NCBI GenBank assembly: GCA_946887075.1
Contig: CAMPKA010000005.1
Span: 62,001 to 126,000, forward strand
Direction: 5' to 3'
Source: an uncultured Salinimicrobium sp.
GTDB taxonomy: Bacteria > Bacteroidota > Bacteroidia > Flavobacteriales > Flavobacteriaceae
DNA length: 64,000 bases
Numbering within the stretch: position 1 is the first letter of the stretch; each line of letters starts with the position of its first letter. The translations under genes were made by a program, and so were the position numbers. The notes below the pieces were generated by a model, which saw nothing but the letters and a program-made list of their open reading frames with translations, did no database searches and was not told where the DNA came from. Shown piece after piece: positions 33,979-43,525 of this stretch.

Positions 33979-36711
33979 ATGGTCAAGAAAAAGGGAAATA
34001 AGGACATCGAAAGAAAGGAGAGTACCGTTGGTAAATCCCCAAAGGCACCAACCGGGAAAACCGCATCGAAAAAGACGCTTTCCGGTGAGGTGAAGGGACC
34101 GAAAGGAACGGGAAAGGGAGCTACCCCCTCAGAAAAAGCAACTGACCCGGGGGGTCTGAAACTGGAAGATACTCCCAAGAAACTTCCCGGACACGAGGCT
34201 CTACAGGGGCTTCCCGAACATGGGACTCCCGATCGTCAGGAAGCCCCGGGGAAGCCGTCTGCTGAAGCAAAGCCTGGGAAAGCTGGCAAAGTTCCCGCAA
34301 AAAACAAGGGGACAAGGGCGGGTAAAAAAATGGATTCCTCTGTAGGGGTAAAAAAAGCCAGAGAAAATAAGGCGGACAGTACCACCGGAAAAGAAAAAGC
34401 GGACAAGCCCACCCCGACCAGGAAACCGGCTAAGAAGATGTCTCGTACCAAGACCAGGCCCGGGATCAGTGCCGAGGAAAAAATGAAAATGCCTAACAGC
34501 TCACCCGGGGATGAGCTTAAAAAAGCGGCTCGTTCAGCCAGAAAGGCAGTTTCAGAGAAACTCACCCCTGATCAGGAGACCCGGCAGAAACTGGAAGAGA
34601 AGGCCAGGGAGATGATCCCTGATCCGGAAGAGCTCAAAGGAATGGCGGGGAGCATGGCGGAGAAAGTGATCGAAGGCTCCGAAAAAGCAAAGGAATACCT
34701 AAAGGAAATCCTTCCGGATGAGGATGAAATTAAGAAAGAGGCCCAGGAGGTCATGAATAAAGACAGGAACCAGGAGAAACAGCACCAGAAAGGTTCGGAG
34801 GAGCAACCGGCTGAGGCAAGTCTGCTGACGGCCTTTGATATTCATCTTTTCCGGGAAGGAAAGCACTATCACCTGTACAACAAGCTTGGGGCACATCCGA
34901 TGACCTACATGGGAACCAAGGGGGTGTACTTTGCGGTCTGGGCTCCCAATGCCGAGTACGTTTCTGTGATCGGTAGTTTTAACAACTGGAACAGGGAAAA
35001 TCACAGGATGAATTCCAGGTGGGACCATTCCGGAATATGGGAAATCTTTATTCCCGGAGCCAAAAAAGGGGACCTGTACAAGTATTTCATCCGGTCCAAC
35101 AGCGGATATGAAGTAGAAAAAGGAGACCCGTACGCCTTCCGATGGGAGACACCTCCCCACACCGCTTCCCTGGTATGGGATCTTGAGAATACCTGGAATG
35201 ATAAAAAATGGATGACCCGGCGGATGCAGAACAAGGAAAAGGCTCAGCCATACAGTGTGTATGAACTCCACCTCGGGTCATGGAAAAGAATGCCCGAGGA
35301 TGGATACAGGTCCCTCTCCTATGCTGAACTTGCGGAGGATTTACCCGCCTACCTGAAGGAAATGGGCTTTACCCATGTTGAATTCATGCCTGTAATGGAA
35401 CACCCTTTCTTCGGGTCCTGGGGCTATCAGATTACCGGGTATTTTGCGCCTTCGAGCAGATTTGGCAGTCCCCAGGAGTTTATGTACCTGATTGATCGTC
35501 TGCATCAGGAAGGTATCGGGGTTATTCTGGATTGGGTTCCCTCCCACTTCCCTTCAGATCAGCACGGTCTGCATTATTTCGACGGAACCCACCTCTATGA
35601 ACACGAGGATCCACAGAAAGGATTTCATCCGGACTGGCAAAGTTATATCTTCAATTACGGCAGGAATGAAGTGCGGTCCTTTCTGATCAGTAACGCGCTC
35701 TTTTGGCTGGACAAATTTCATTGTGACGGGCTGCGGGTCGATGCCGTGGCTTCAATGCTCTACCTGGATTACTCGAGGAAGCACGGGGAATGGCAGCCCA
35801 ATGTTGAGGGAGGACGGGAAAATCTTGAGGCGATCAGTTTTCTGAAGGAATTCAACGAGGTGGTGTACCGGGAATACCCTGACACCATTACGATAGCGGA
35901 AGAATCTACCGCCTGGCCTATGGTTTCCAAACCGACCTATATGGGAGGCCTGGGCTTTGGAATGAAATGGATGATGGGCTGGATGCATGACACTCTGGAA
36001 TATTTCAGCAAAGATCCGATCCACAGGCGCCATCACCAGAATACGATCACCTTTAGCCTGAATTATGCGTTTAGCGAAAACTTCATGCTACCCTTGTCTC
36101 ATGATGAAGTGGTCTATGGGAAAGGCTCCATCCTGAATAAGATGCCGGGAGATCAATGGAACAGGTTTGCCAATCTTCGCACCCTGTATTCCTATATGTA
36201 CGCGCATCCCGGTGCCAAGTTGCTTTTTATGGGAGCCGAATTCGCACAGGCCTCCGAATGGAACCACGATTCCAGTCTGGAATGGCATTTGGCCGGAGCT
36301 GATCCGCACAGGAAGATCCAGGAGACCCTCAAGGAGCTCAACAGGCTATACAAGAACGAGCCTGCGCTCTATGAAAAGGCCTTTACCCAGGAAGGATTCG
36401 AATGGGTGGATTTGAACGATGCGGAAAACAGTATCATCAGCTTTATCAGAAAAGGCAACGATTCAAAAGATGACCTGCTCGTAATCTGCAATTTCACACC
36501 GGTTCCCAGGGAAAACTACCGGCTCGGGATGAGGGAAAAAGGCAGCTGGCAGGAGCTCTTCAACAGTGACAATGAAGCGTTTGGTGGTAGCGGGGTTCGG
36601 AATGACGGCGCGATCTCAACCCAGGAACTCGGGGCGCACGGTAAGGACCATTCCCTGTCCCTGACCCTTCCTCCTCTGGGAGTGCTTTACCTGAAGAAAA
36701 GCGGAGCTTAA
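33979..36711 (+). CDS. glgB: 1,4-alpha-glucan branching enzyme with long basic N-terminal extension
   Basis: 910 residues; the usual length is about 630-730. Residues from about 280 on are a normal GlgB: CBM48 ([22 protein letters not shown]), barrel with ELHLGSWKR, nucleophile Asp588 in [14 protein letters not shown], Glu641 in IAEESTAWP and Asp709 in [14 protein letters not shown]. Residues 1-180 are Lys/Pro/Gly/Thr-rich and without order, resembling histone-H1-like tails. Residues 180-270 form charged helices ([52 protein letters not shown]). The extension may anchor the enzyme to glycogen granules, another protein or a polyanion; this is inference. Three bases after treS/mak; four-base convergent overlap with the next gene. 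Confidence 0.94.
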   Translation: MVKKKGNKDIERKESTVGKSPKAPTGKTASKKTLSGEVKGPKGTGKGATPSEKATDPGGLKLEDTPKKLPGHEALQGLPEHGTPDRQEAPGKPSAEAKPGKAGKVPAKNKGTRAGKKMDSSVGVKKARENKADSTTGKEKADKPTPTRKPAKKMSRTKTRPGISAEEKMKMPNSSPGDELKKAARSARKAVSEKLTPDQETRQKLEEKAREMIPDPEELKGMAGSMAEKVIEGSEKAKEYLKEILPDEDEIKKEAQEVMNKDRNQEKQHQKGSEEQPAEASLLTAFDIHLFREGKHYHLYNKLGAHPMTYMGTKGVYFAVWAPNAEYVSVIGSFNNWNRENHRMNSRWDHSGIWEIFIPGAKKGDLYKYFIRSNSGYEVEKGDPYAFRWETPPHTASLVWDLENTWNDKKWMTRRMQNKEKAQPYSVYELHLGSWKRMPEDGYRSLSYAELAEDLPAYLKEMGFTHVEFMPVMEHPFFGSWGYQITGYFAPSSRFGSPQEFMYLIDRLHQEGIGVILDWVPSHFPSDQHGLHYFDGTHLYEHEDPQKGFHPDWQSYIFNYGRNEVRSFLISNALFWLDKFHCDGLRVDAVASMLYLDYSRKHGEWQPNVEGGRENLEAISFLKEFNEVVYREYPDTITIAEESTAWPMVSKPTYMGGLGFGMKWMMGWMHDTLEYFSKDPIHRRHHQNTITFSLNYAFSENFMLPLSHDEVVYGKGSILNKMPGDQWNRFANLRTLYSYMYAHPGAKLLFMGAEFAQASEWNHDSSLEWHLAGADPHRKIQETLKELNRLYKNEPALYEKAFTQEGFEWVDLNDAENSIISFIRKGNDSKDDLLVICNFTPVPRENYRLGMREKGSWQELFNSDNEAFGGSGVRNDGAISTQELGAHGKDHSLSLTLPPLGVLYLKKSGA

Positions 36712-37391
36712 TCAGGTGAATTTCTGAAGGCATTGAAGACCCCGAGTTTGATCTCGGGGTCGAGTACATTCTGGGACACAAGTTTCTGATTCACCTCGAG
36801 TTCTATCCCACTGTATCCTTCAGGAAACCTGGTCCTAAGATAAGTGGTAAATCCGTCTGCCGTTCCCAGATAAGGATAGTTGAAGGCAATCCTGATCCAG
36901 GGGAGCTCCTTGTGCAGTGCCTGGCGAAAGGATTCGGCAAAAAAAGCCTCTGCACTTCGCGCTGGGTCAAACAGGATTCCAATCTCCGCTGTCCGCTCCT
37001 CCCCATTGAGCACGGGAGTAAAGCTGTGTACGGAGAGATGCAGCACCTCTTGCTGATCACCTAGAAATGCCCGGATTCGGTCTTCTACAGGATCCCTGTA
37101 AGCGTAGTAATAGCATCGCAGGATCTCCGGTTTTTGCGCCTCCGGGATTCCCCTTGTGAATTTCGAAAAGAGTTCCGGGTGATCCAGGGATCTGTTGTTT
37201 TCCACCAGGAGACGGCTTACCTCCGTATGCCGGCTGTAGTCGGCAAGGGGAACCAGGCCGAGAAAAAGGTCCAGGGCTCCCGGATCATATCCTTTGTGGG
37301 TTGCAAGAAGGTCCCCGGCTCCCCGAAACAGGGAGCTGAACTCAGCGGGAACGAGGTTTCCGGCATGCTCACAGGTAAGAACCTTTTTCAA
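36708..37391 (-). CDS. N-formylglutamate amidohydrolase-like protein
   Basis: 227 residues. Family signatures: [49 protein letters not shown] and GIELEVNQ, with the His/Glu/Asp set used for zinc in this family. It starts at a TTG whose last bases overlap the GCS2 stop (TTGA), so it is translated by coupling. True N-formylglutamate deformylases sit in histidine-degradation operons; no hut gene is present. With an ATP-grasp and a GCS2 ligase as partners, it more likely hydrolyses an acyl-glutamate or isopeptide bond in their product. Convergent with glgB. Confidence 0.85.
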   Translation of the reverse strand: MKKVLTCEHAGNLVPAEFSSLFRGAGDLLATHKGYDPGALDLFLGLVPLADYSRHTEVSRLLVENNRSLDHPELFSKFTRGIPEAQKPEILRCYYYAYRDPVEDRIRAFLGDQQEVLHLSVHSFTPVLNGEERTAEIGILFDPARSAEAFFAESFRQALHKELPWIRIAFNYPYLGTADGFTTYLRTRFPEGYSGIELEVNQKLVSQNVLDPEIKLGVFNAFRNSPD

Positions 37392-38620
37392 TTTTCCTCG
37401 AGTGGATCAAAAAAATCATTTTGTGCCAGGCAGCGACCAAGTTTCCGATAAACCTGTATTAACCGCTGCTGGGATTGGTTCTGATCAAGCGCAGTAACCA
37501 ATCTTGAGGCGAGGCTTTTATTTTGCAGGAGCCATGTGATGTCCTGCACCCGCTGCTCAGGGATCTCATCCCTTACCAGGCTCAATAGTTTCTTCCATAT
37601 CTCCCCAGCCTTTACCTTTCCCTCCAGGTCGAATAGCGCCAGGTATTTCTGATCCGTAATCTCCGCGGCCTCTGCGTCCCGAATCGAAATATCGAGTAGC
37701 CCTGCCAGATCATTTTCATGCCAGTTCTGCTGGTCTTCAAAGGAAACCAGCTCCTCGCTGACGAGCAGCCGGAGAGATTCCACAATCAGCACCGCAAGGC
37801 TGATATCTGCCTTGGGGCATTCCTGAAGGTCTATCACCCTGATTTCGATAGCTCCCCGATCAAATCTGGCAATGGCTCCCCTGGAATTGAGAAAATGCTG
37901 ATCGAGGATATGCTCCTGGTCATGGGGCCGGATTGCCCTGTTGATCGGTTCAAAGATTCTTTCAAAATATGTCGCCCGATCGAAAACCTGCTCCGGAATT
38001 ACTTTCCCGGTCATCTCAGGAATTTCCTTCTGATTGGTTTTATAGTAGTGCATCCGGGTATCCCTGAATCCGGTATACCTTCCATCCAGAACTGGGGAGC
38101 TGGCACTGAGGGCTGGAATGATCGGAAGAAGGATGCGGACCGCAGCATGAAGCCGTCCGAATTCCTCATCTCCTGAGAATGGAAGGTTGATATGCATGCT
38201 TTGAAGATTGGACCATCCATGGCCCCGACAGTCAAAGATCCGGTTATAGAGCTCATAAATCCTGTTGTTCTCATGAGGCCAGAGCTTCATTTCCGTTGCC
38301 GGATCCATCAGTGGATGTGCGGCCGAAGGAAGAAGCTGACAGCCGTATTCCCCAAGTAGTCCGTTGATCTCCCTGACATTGGCAGTAAACAGCGCTTCCA
38401 GCTCCTCGAGATCCTCAGCCGGACCATTGGTTTTGAGCTCGACCACATGGGCGACGAGTTCATTGCTCCATGCCACAGGCCCATTTTCTACTTCTGAGCT
38501 GAGGCTGCCGTTTTTCCTGGTCAGGAGCTGGTCGACAACAGGAGCTATTTTCAAAGAATCCGATTTGACGACCATGTACTCCAGCTCTATACCATAAACT
38601 TCAAAAAGATGATAGGCCAT
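37388..38620 (-). CDS. GCS2-type carboxylate-amine ligase (glutamate-cysteine ligase family)
   Basis: 410 residues. Glutamine-synthetase-like fold of the GCS2 family: FEVYGIELEYMVV near the N-terminus (metal-binding Glu pair), VAHVVELKTNGPAEDL, then the HGWSNLQSMHINLPF core and GAIEIRVIDLQECP later. GCS2 enzymes join glutamate or a related acid to an amine using ATP; the plain YbdK type makes gamma-glutamylcysteine only weakly, and the substrate here cannot be read from sequence. One base separates it from the ATP-grasp gene upstream and four bases overlap the amidohydrolase gene. Confidence 0.88.
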   Translation of the reverse strand: MAYHLFEVYGIELEYMVVKSDSLKIAPVVDQLLTRKNGSLSSEVENGPVAWSNELVAHVVELKTNGPAEDLEELEALFTANVREINGLLGEYGCQLLPSAAHPLMDPATEMKLWPHENNRIYELYNRIFDCRGHGWSNLQSMHINLPFSGDEEFGRLHAAVRILLPIIPALSASSPVLDGRYTGFRDTRMHYYKTNQKEIPEMTGKVIPEQVFDRATYFERIFEPINRAIRPHDQEHILDQHFLNSRGAIARFDRGAIEIRVIDLQECPKADISLAVLIVESLRLLVSEELVSFEDQQNWHENDLAGLLDISIRDAEAAEITDQKYLALFDLEGKVKAGEIWKKLLSLVRDEIPEQRVQDITWLLQNKSLASRLVTALDQNQSQQRLIQVYRKLGRCLAQNDFFDPLEEN

Positions 38621-38621
38621 G

Positions 38622-40073
38622 TTATTTTTTTTCTAGGCGATTTTTCAGGGCAGAGAGAATTTCAGTGTAAACGCGATCGCCGTAGAAACCGTCTTCCACT
38701 CCTGCATCGACGTTGGGATTATCGTTGATCTCGATTACCAGTGCCTTCCCATCGACCTCCTTCACGTCAATCCCGTACAGCCCTTTACCCATCAGTCGAG
38801 CTGCTTTCAGGGCTGCCTTGAGAACCTGATCCGGAACTTCCTCCAGGGCCATGACATCAGCGTTGCCATTACGGTCATCCTTTTTCTTTGCACTCCAGTT
38901 GTAGATCTGCCAGTGATCCGGTGCCATATAATACCGGCAGGCGAATAGTGGCTGATCATCAAGAACCCCGATCCGCCAGTCATAATCGGAAGGGGTAAAT
39001 TCCTGAGCGATGACAAGCTCCGATTTTCTTAACATCTCTGCCACAAGTTTCTCATATTCTTCGGGTGTTGAGGCTTTTTTCACTCCGAAAGAGAAGGTAG
39101 AATCGGGGGACTTCAGTACCAGGGGAAGCCCGATCCTGTCGATGACCTTGTTCCTGTTGTCCTTGTGTACGATCAGGGTCCGGGGGGTAGGGATCCCGGC
39201 ATTTTCAAGGGCCTCCGCCATAAAAACCTTGTTGCAGCATTTCAGGATCGCGTCCGGATAATCCACCAGGGCGATATCCTCCTGCTGCGCTTTTCTCGCA
39301 AAGGCATAGGCTTCATTGTTCACCTCCGTACTCTGCCTGATCAACAAAGCATCAAATGCAGAAAGGCGGGACAGGTCCTTTGGAGAAACAATTTCGACAT
39401 AAAATCCCATCTTTTCAGCAAGTTCCGCAAATTTACGAAGTGCCTTCTGATTGCTTGGGGGGGCAGGATCATTGTCCTGAACCAGGATGGCCAGATCATA
39501 TTCGTAGGATCCACTTCTGGGGGTGTCATATCTTTTTTTAGCGAAATACTGCACCGCAAATTCCCGCATACTCTCCCTGTGTTCTTCGGGAATCTCCGCC
39601 TCTGAAATCGCCTTGATCGCCTTGATGTTCCACTTGTTTGTTTTGACGAACCTTACCCGGAGAAATGGGATCTGAAAATGTCTGTGGAACATCGCACTGA
39701 GTTCCCGGTATTTCCGGGCGACGTTTTGCCCAAAGTAGATACTCAAGGTAAATTCCTGGGATTTGATATCCCTAAGACTTTTTTGGATTAGGCCATCGAA
39801 TTCGTCTGATACGATCTTGACCAGGATGGGTTCGCGCAGATCGACCAGGTTCCGAACAGTGGGTATAGCCTGATGGCCACGAGCCTCAGCTAAAAGCGAT
39901 ACATAATAGCCTTTGGACTGGTAAGAATAATCCTTGCAAAGATTGAAGATCCGGGCCTTCTTCATCGTGGAAAATTTCGGATTCATCAGATAATCCCTGG
40001 CCGCGACCAGTTCGATATTCTCCAGATGGATATTCCAGTGTTCAGGTTTATTGACAACAAGATACTTGTTCAT
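38622..40073 (-). CDS. ATP-grasp ligase with RimK-like N-terminal (RLAN) domain
   Basis: 483 residues from the ATG at 40073; the open frame runs on to 40190, but a promoter lies between. N-terminal 1-200 match the RLAN domain that precedes RimK-type ATP-grasps (KYLVVNKPEHWNI, FNLCKDYSYQSKGYYVSLLA). The ATP-grasp follows: DALLIRQSTEVNNEAYAFAR, LPLVLKSPDSTFSFGVKK (nucleotide site), VIAQEFTPSDYDWRIGVLDD and the metal-binding GIDVKEVDGKALVIEINDNPN near the C-terminus. RimK relatives add glutamate to proteins or small acceptors. First gene of the amidoligase operon. Confidence 0.9.
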   Translation of the reverse strand: MNKYLVVNKPEHWNIHLENIELVAARDYLMNPKFSTMKKARIFNLCKDYSYQSKGYYVSLLAEARGHQAIPTVRNLVDLREPILVKIVSDEFDGLIQKSLRDIKSQEFTLSIYFGQNVARKYRELSAMFHRHFQIPFLRVRFVKTNKWNIKAIKAISEAEIPEEHRESMREFAVQYFAKKRYDTPRSGSYEYDLAILVQDNDPAPPSNQKALRKFAELAEKMGFYVEIVSPKDLSRLSAFDALLIRQSTEVNNEAYAFARKAQQEDIALVDYPDAILKCCNKVFMAEALENAGIPTPRTLIVHKDNRNKVIDRIGLPLVLKSPDSTFSFGVKKASTPEEYEKLVAEMLRKSELVIAQEFTPSDYDWRIGVLDDQPLFACRYYMAPDHWQIYNWSAKKKDDRNGNADVMALEEVPDQVLKAALKAARLMGKGLYGIDVKEVDGKALVIEINDNPNVDAGVEDGFYGDRVYTEILSALKNRLEKK

Positions 40074-40094
40074 GAAATGAGGCTGAATTTTGAC

Positions 40095-40126
40095 CAAAGT
40101 TAGCGCAAATTTCGTTCCGATGACAA
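40095..40126 (-). promoter_or_regulatory. Promoter of the amidoligase operon
   Basis: On the minus strand TTG (40126-40124), 21 bases, TAACTTTG (40102-40095), matching the Bacteroidetes -33/-7 pair. It implies transcription from about 40089 and fixes the ligase start at 40073. Confidence 0.65.
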
Positions 40127-40311
40127 CGGAATATACTGCCGATGATACTCGAGTAAGGGATTGGCTGAGCCCGTGAGAAGATCCGTTCAAAAGTTTTCAA
40201 AATACTGATTAAGAACAGGTTAAATATGTTTTGGTCTTTTCGATTTTCCCTGTTATTTTTTATTTTGGAAAAGTTGAAGAACTGAATTATTAACCTTTAA
40301 AAGCAATTATT

Positions 40312-40755
40312 ATGGCAACGCGATTAGGATTTGAGAAATTCGCCCAGGAAGCCCATGAATATATTAACTTCCTGGCTGAGCAACTCGGACATCCCGAGGA
40401 AAAGGAGCGGGCCCTAATCCTCTGGCGGGCTGTGATGCACTCCGTACGAGATAGAATTCACATCGGAGAATCATTTCAGATCATGGCTCCCCTGCCCATG
40501 ATTTTCAAGGGGATCTACGCTGAGGATTGGAAGTTTTCGGAAAAACCGCCGAAATCATATGACACCATGGAGGGGATGGAAAACGATGTTCAGAGGATAC
40601 AAAGGCAATATGGGGAAACCGAATTTTCCTGGGGAAAACCCACCTCTGAACTAATAGCCATTACCTTGAGTTCCCTGACCAGGTACATGCCTGAATCCCA
40701 ACTAGAGCACATTCGGGAACAGCTCCCAAAAGAGATTCATGAAATGGTCAGCTGA
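40312..40755 (+). CDS. DUF2267 domain protein
   Basis: 147 residues covering one DUF2267 unit: FEKFAQEAHEYINFLAEQLG, ALILWRAVMHSVRDRI, APLPMIFKGIYAEDW, and ITLSSLTRYMPESQLEHIREQLPKEI near the end. The family is helical and of unknown function; members often appear with stress or phosphate genes. No signal peptide. Transcribed alone, with a strong terminator 26 bases after the stop. Confidence 0.88.
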   Translation: MATRLGFEKFAQEAHEYINFLAEQLGHPEEKERALILWRAVMHSVRDRIHIGESFQIMAPLPMIFKGIYAEDWKFSEKPPKSYDTMEGMENDVQRIQRQYGETEFSWGKPTSELIAITLSSLTRYMPESQLEHIREQLPKEIHEMVS

Positions 40756-40780
40756 TTTCCATAACAGGCTCATGCAATTG

Positions 40781-40813
40781 GCGCCTCTTCCCTAGCCGGA
40801 AAGGCGCTTTTTT
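40781..40813 (+). terminator. Intrinsic terminator after the DUF2267 gene
   Basis: GCGCCT-C-TTCC pairs with GGAA-AGGCGC (40781-40807, one bulged C, loop CTAGCC) and is followed by six T at 40808-40813. Confidence 0.85.
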
Positions 40814-40995
40814 CATTCCGGCTTTTTCGATATCTTTTTCTCATTCTTCAGAGAATTTCCGCTAAAGCTATAACCAAAAATTCTGATGGAGTTTTTAAAC
40901 AAGCCTCTTATAAAATCCCTATAAGACAGAAATGTTCGGAATCTAGAGACTAAGTTAACACATCCCCACCCTATGGTAGCAACAGAGACTTTTGT

Positions 40996-41826
40996 TCATT
41001 TTCCACAATTCGGCTGGAAATCTTGGAGCCACCATGTCAGGGCCTCCGGAATCTCCTTGGCCCAGAGATCCTCATTGTGCCTTCCGCCTTCCACGGTTTT
41101 ATACCTGAGATTCTCTTCGGGAATCCCCTTTCGCAGTAGCAGAAGTGTCATCCTTTGCATGTTCGGAATCATCGTCTCCCCCTCTTCCGTACCCCCCATT
41201 ATGTAAAAACGTTGATCTTTAGCCAACTCTGTTTCATTAACAAACGAAAAGATCTCCTCATTAAACCACAGGGAAGGGGAAAAGACTCCTGCAAACCCAA
41301 ATACTTCCGGATACTGAAGCATGGCGTACAGAGAAACCAATCCTCCCAGGGAGGAACCCATAATGCCTGTGGAGGTCTTATTGGGATCGGTACGAAAATG
41401 TTTATCGATATAGGGTTTGAGGTCATTAACCACAAATTCCAGGTAAGCATTGGCTCCTCCACCTCCATATTCAGGATTCGGGAAAGGTGTGAGTTCCTGT
41501 ATTCTTTTCTCATTGCCGTGCTCAATGCCCACGACGATCATTTTCCTTCCCTTCGTGCGATCCAGCCATTCATCTATCCGCCACTCTCCTGAAAAAGCGG
41601 TGGAGGTGTCAAAAAGATTCTGCCCGTCGTGCATATAAAGCACCGGGTAACAATGCCTGGGTTCTTCGTCGTAATTATCCGGAAGATAGATCCACATCCT
41701 TTTGAGGGTGTCGAGCTGCGGCGCGTCGAGCTCAAGGCTAACAATATTTTCGGATGCGCTCGTCTGACCCCTGGCAAGGCCAGAAAGAAAAAAAATCAGG
41801 AGCACTAAAAGGGAATTTTTGGCCAT
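40996..41826 (-). CDS. Secreted esterase, Fes/esterase-D-like alpha/beta hydrolase
   Basis: 276 residues. Signal peptide MAKNSLLVLLIFFLSGLARG. The mature enzyme has PVLYMHDGQNLFD, the nucleophile elbow MGSSLGGLVSLYAM (GxSxG) and the C-terminal VEGGRHNEDLW with the catalytic His. This is the Esterase_put (PF00756) type, related to enterochelin esterases and feruloyl/acetyl-xylan esterases. Substrate is not predictable; no siderophore genes are nearby. The 200 bases beyond its stop, up to the terminator at 40813, hold nothing I can identify. Confidence 0.88.
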   Translation of the reverse strand: MAKNSLLVLLIFFLSGLARGQTSASENIVSLELDAPQLDTLKRMWIYLPDNYDEEPRHCYPVLYMHDGQNLFDTSTAFSGEWRIDEWLDRTKGRKMIVVGIEHGNEKRIQELTPFPNPEYGGGGANAYLEFVVNDLKPYIDKHFRTDPNKTSTGIMGSSLGGLVSLYAMLQYPEVFGFAGVFSPSLWFNEEIFSFVNETELAKDQRFYIMGGTEEGETMIPNMQRMTLLLLRKGIPEENLRYKTVEGGRHNEDLWAKEIPEALTWWLQDFQPNCGK

Positions 41827-41895
41827 GGTACTGATGCTTTAGGTAAAGATGAGATCATCCCGCACATTTTTTATATCCGCCCGCCAAGATAGCAA

Positions 41896-42084
41896 TTAAG
41901 GCCGCCTTTCATCCTCTTCTTTCGGAGTAATAGGTACTCTGATCTCCTCTTCCTTTACTTCCTCCTTGGTAACTTCAGCTTCTGTTTTAGGATCTGCCTC
42001 AGCCATAATCTTATTATACCTGCAGGAAGGAAATAAAAGCAGTAAAACAAGCCCGCCCAGGAGTAATTTCTGATGATACCTCAT
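41896..42084 (-). CDS. Short acidic lipoprotein
   Basis: 62 residues from the ATG at 42084. Signal peptide MRYHQKLLLGGLVLLLLFPSC with lipobox FPSC, cleavage before Cys21. The mature 42 residues are almost all charged (TEAEVTKEEVKEEEIRVPITPK), likely unstructured. The frame extends to 42198, but -7-like TATTTTCG at 42113-42106 supports the later start. No function can be given. Confidence 0.65.
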   Translation of the reverse strand: MRYHQKLLLGGLVLLLLFPSCRYNKIMAEADPKTEAEVTKEEVKEEEIRVPITPKEEDERRP

Positions 42085-42199
42085 GAATTGTTTTTTATTA
42101 AGATACGAAAATACCTCTGTGCTATCAAGTTCGATGCTGAATTTCCACAGGGATGGGTTTAGGAAAAAATCAGTAATTTGTCCCGAAAACCGAAACAAT

Positions 42200-43480
42200 A
42201 TGAATTACAGGTATTTTCTTGTTCTGATTTTGATGATTGCGCTTCAGGCTCAGGCACAGACCGCAGAGGAGATCAGCACCAAAGCCCACAGGATTCACGA
42301 TGAAGTGATTACCATCGATACGCACAATGACATCAATGTCGAAAACTTTACCGCCGAGCGAAATTATACGCAGGATCTTGAAACCCAGGTAAATCTTCCA
42401 AAGATGATCGAAGGGGGAATGGATGTTTCGTGGCTGATCGTTTATACCGGACAGGACGAACTGACCCCTGAGGGATACCGTAAAGCTTATGAAAATGCGA
42501 TTTCCAAGTTTAAAGCCATTCATCGTTTGGTTGAGGTATTCGCCCCGGAGAAAGTCGGTCTTGCCACTACTTCTGAGGAGGTCAGGGACCTCGTATCTTC
42601 AGGAAAAAAAGTGGTCATGATCGGGGTTGAGAACGCCTATCCCATTGGCACAGACATCGGGAACGTGAAGAAATTCTACGACCTGGGTGCCAGGTACATG
42701 TCTCTTTCCCATAATGGGCACAGTCAGCTCTGCGATTCCAATACCGGAGAGGCAGATGGCTGGCTACACAACGGACTAAGCCCTCTGGGCCGCGAGGTGG
42801 TTAAAGAGATGAACCGACTCGGAATCATGATAGATGTATCCCATCCTTCCAAGGAGGCGATGAAGCAGATGATCGAACTGAGCAAGGCTCCTCTGATCGC
42901 TTCGCACTCCTCCGCCCGGGCGCTTTGTGACCATAGCAGGAACCTTGATGATGAGCAGCTCGAGTGGATGAAGCAAAATGGCGGGGTTGTTCAAACAGTT
43001 GCTTTTTCCTCCTATCTAAACACGGAAAAACACAACGCCTTTGAAGCAGGGGTGGATCAGATATACCAAGAGGTTGGAAAGAAAATGGGTTTTAAGGTTC
43101 TGGAATGGGATGCAGTACGGGAGCTTACTGAAGCGGAAAGGGAGAAATATCGGGACAGCTTCCGAACGGTCCGGGAACTCTCACAGCCTAAAATTGAGAA
43201 GCTCAAGAAGACTGTTCCTCCGGTTGATGTTTCTGATTTCGTAGACCATATCGATTATCTGGTCGAAAAGATGGGAATTGACCATGTTGGTATTAGTTCG
43301 GATTTCGACGGAGGTGGTGGAATCGAAGGCTGGAGTGATGCTTCGGAATCTTATAATGTAACCCTGGAATTAGTCAAGAGAGGTTATTCCGAAGAGGAGA
43401 TCGCCAAGCTCTGGGGAGAAAATTTGCTCCGGGTCCTTGACCGGGTCCAGGAAGTGGCCAGGGAGATACAAAAAGGCTGA
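42200..43480 (+). CDS. Secreted membrane-type dipeptidase (M19)
   Basis: 426 residues from the ATG at 42200, which opens a signal peptide (MNYRYFLVLILMIALQAQAQ); the frame begins earlier at 42083 but without sense. M19 metallo-dipeptidase: IDTHNDINVENF carries the HxD zinc pair, MIGVENAYPIG the bridging Glu, LSHNGHSQLCDSN, MIDVSHPS and LIASHSSARALCDHSRN the further His ligands, and HVGISSDFDGGGGI the last Asp. Cleaves dipeptides including those with D-residues. Periplasmic or lipid-facing by its signal peptide. Confidence 0.93.
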   Translation: MNYRYFLVLILMIALQAQAQTAEEISTKAHRIHDEVITIDTHNDINVENFTAERNYTQDLETQVNLPKMIEGGMDVSWLIVYTGQDELTPEGYRKAYENAISKFKAIHRLVEVFAPEKVGLATTSEEVRDLVSSGKKVVMIGVENAYPIGTDIGNVKKFYDLGARYMSLSHNGHSQLCDSNTGEADGWLHNGLSPLGREVVKEMNRLGIMIDVSHPSKEAMKQMIELSKAPLIASHSSARALCDHSRNLDDEQLEWMKQNGGVVQTVAFSSYLNTEKHNAFEAGVDQIYQEVGKKMGFKVLEWDAVRELTEAEREKYRDSFRTVRELSQPKIEKLKKTVPPVDVSDFVDHIDYLVEKMGIDHVGISSDFDGGGGIEGWSDASESYNVTLELVKRGYSEEEIAKLWGENLLRVLDRVQEVAREIQKG

Positions 43481-43525
43481 TTAATTATATGGAGGGAATG
43501 TCGGGTTTGATGGGAATAGCTGTTT

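Noticed and set aside
36708..37391. Histidine-degradation role for the N-formylglutamate amidohydrolase-like gene
   Set aside because: No hut genes nearby; it is coupled to two amide ligases instead.
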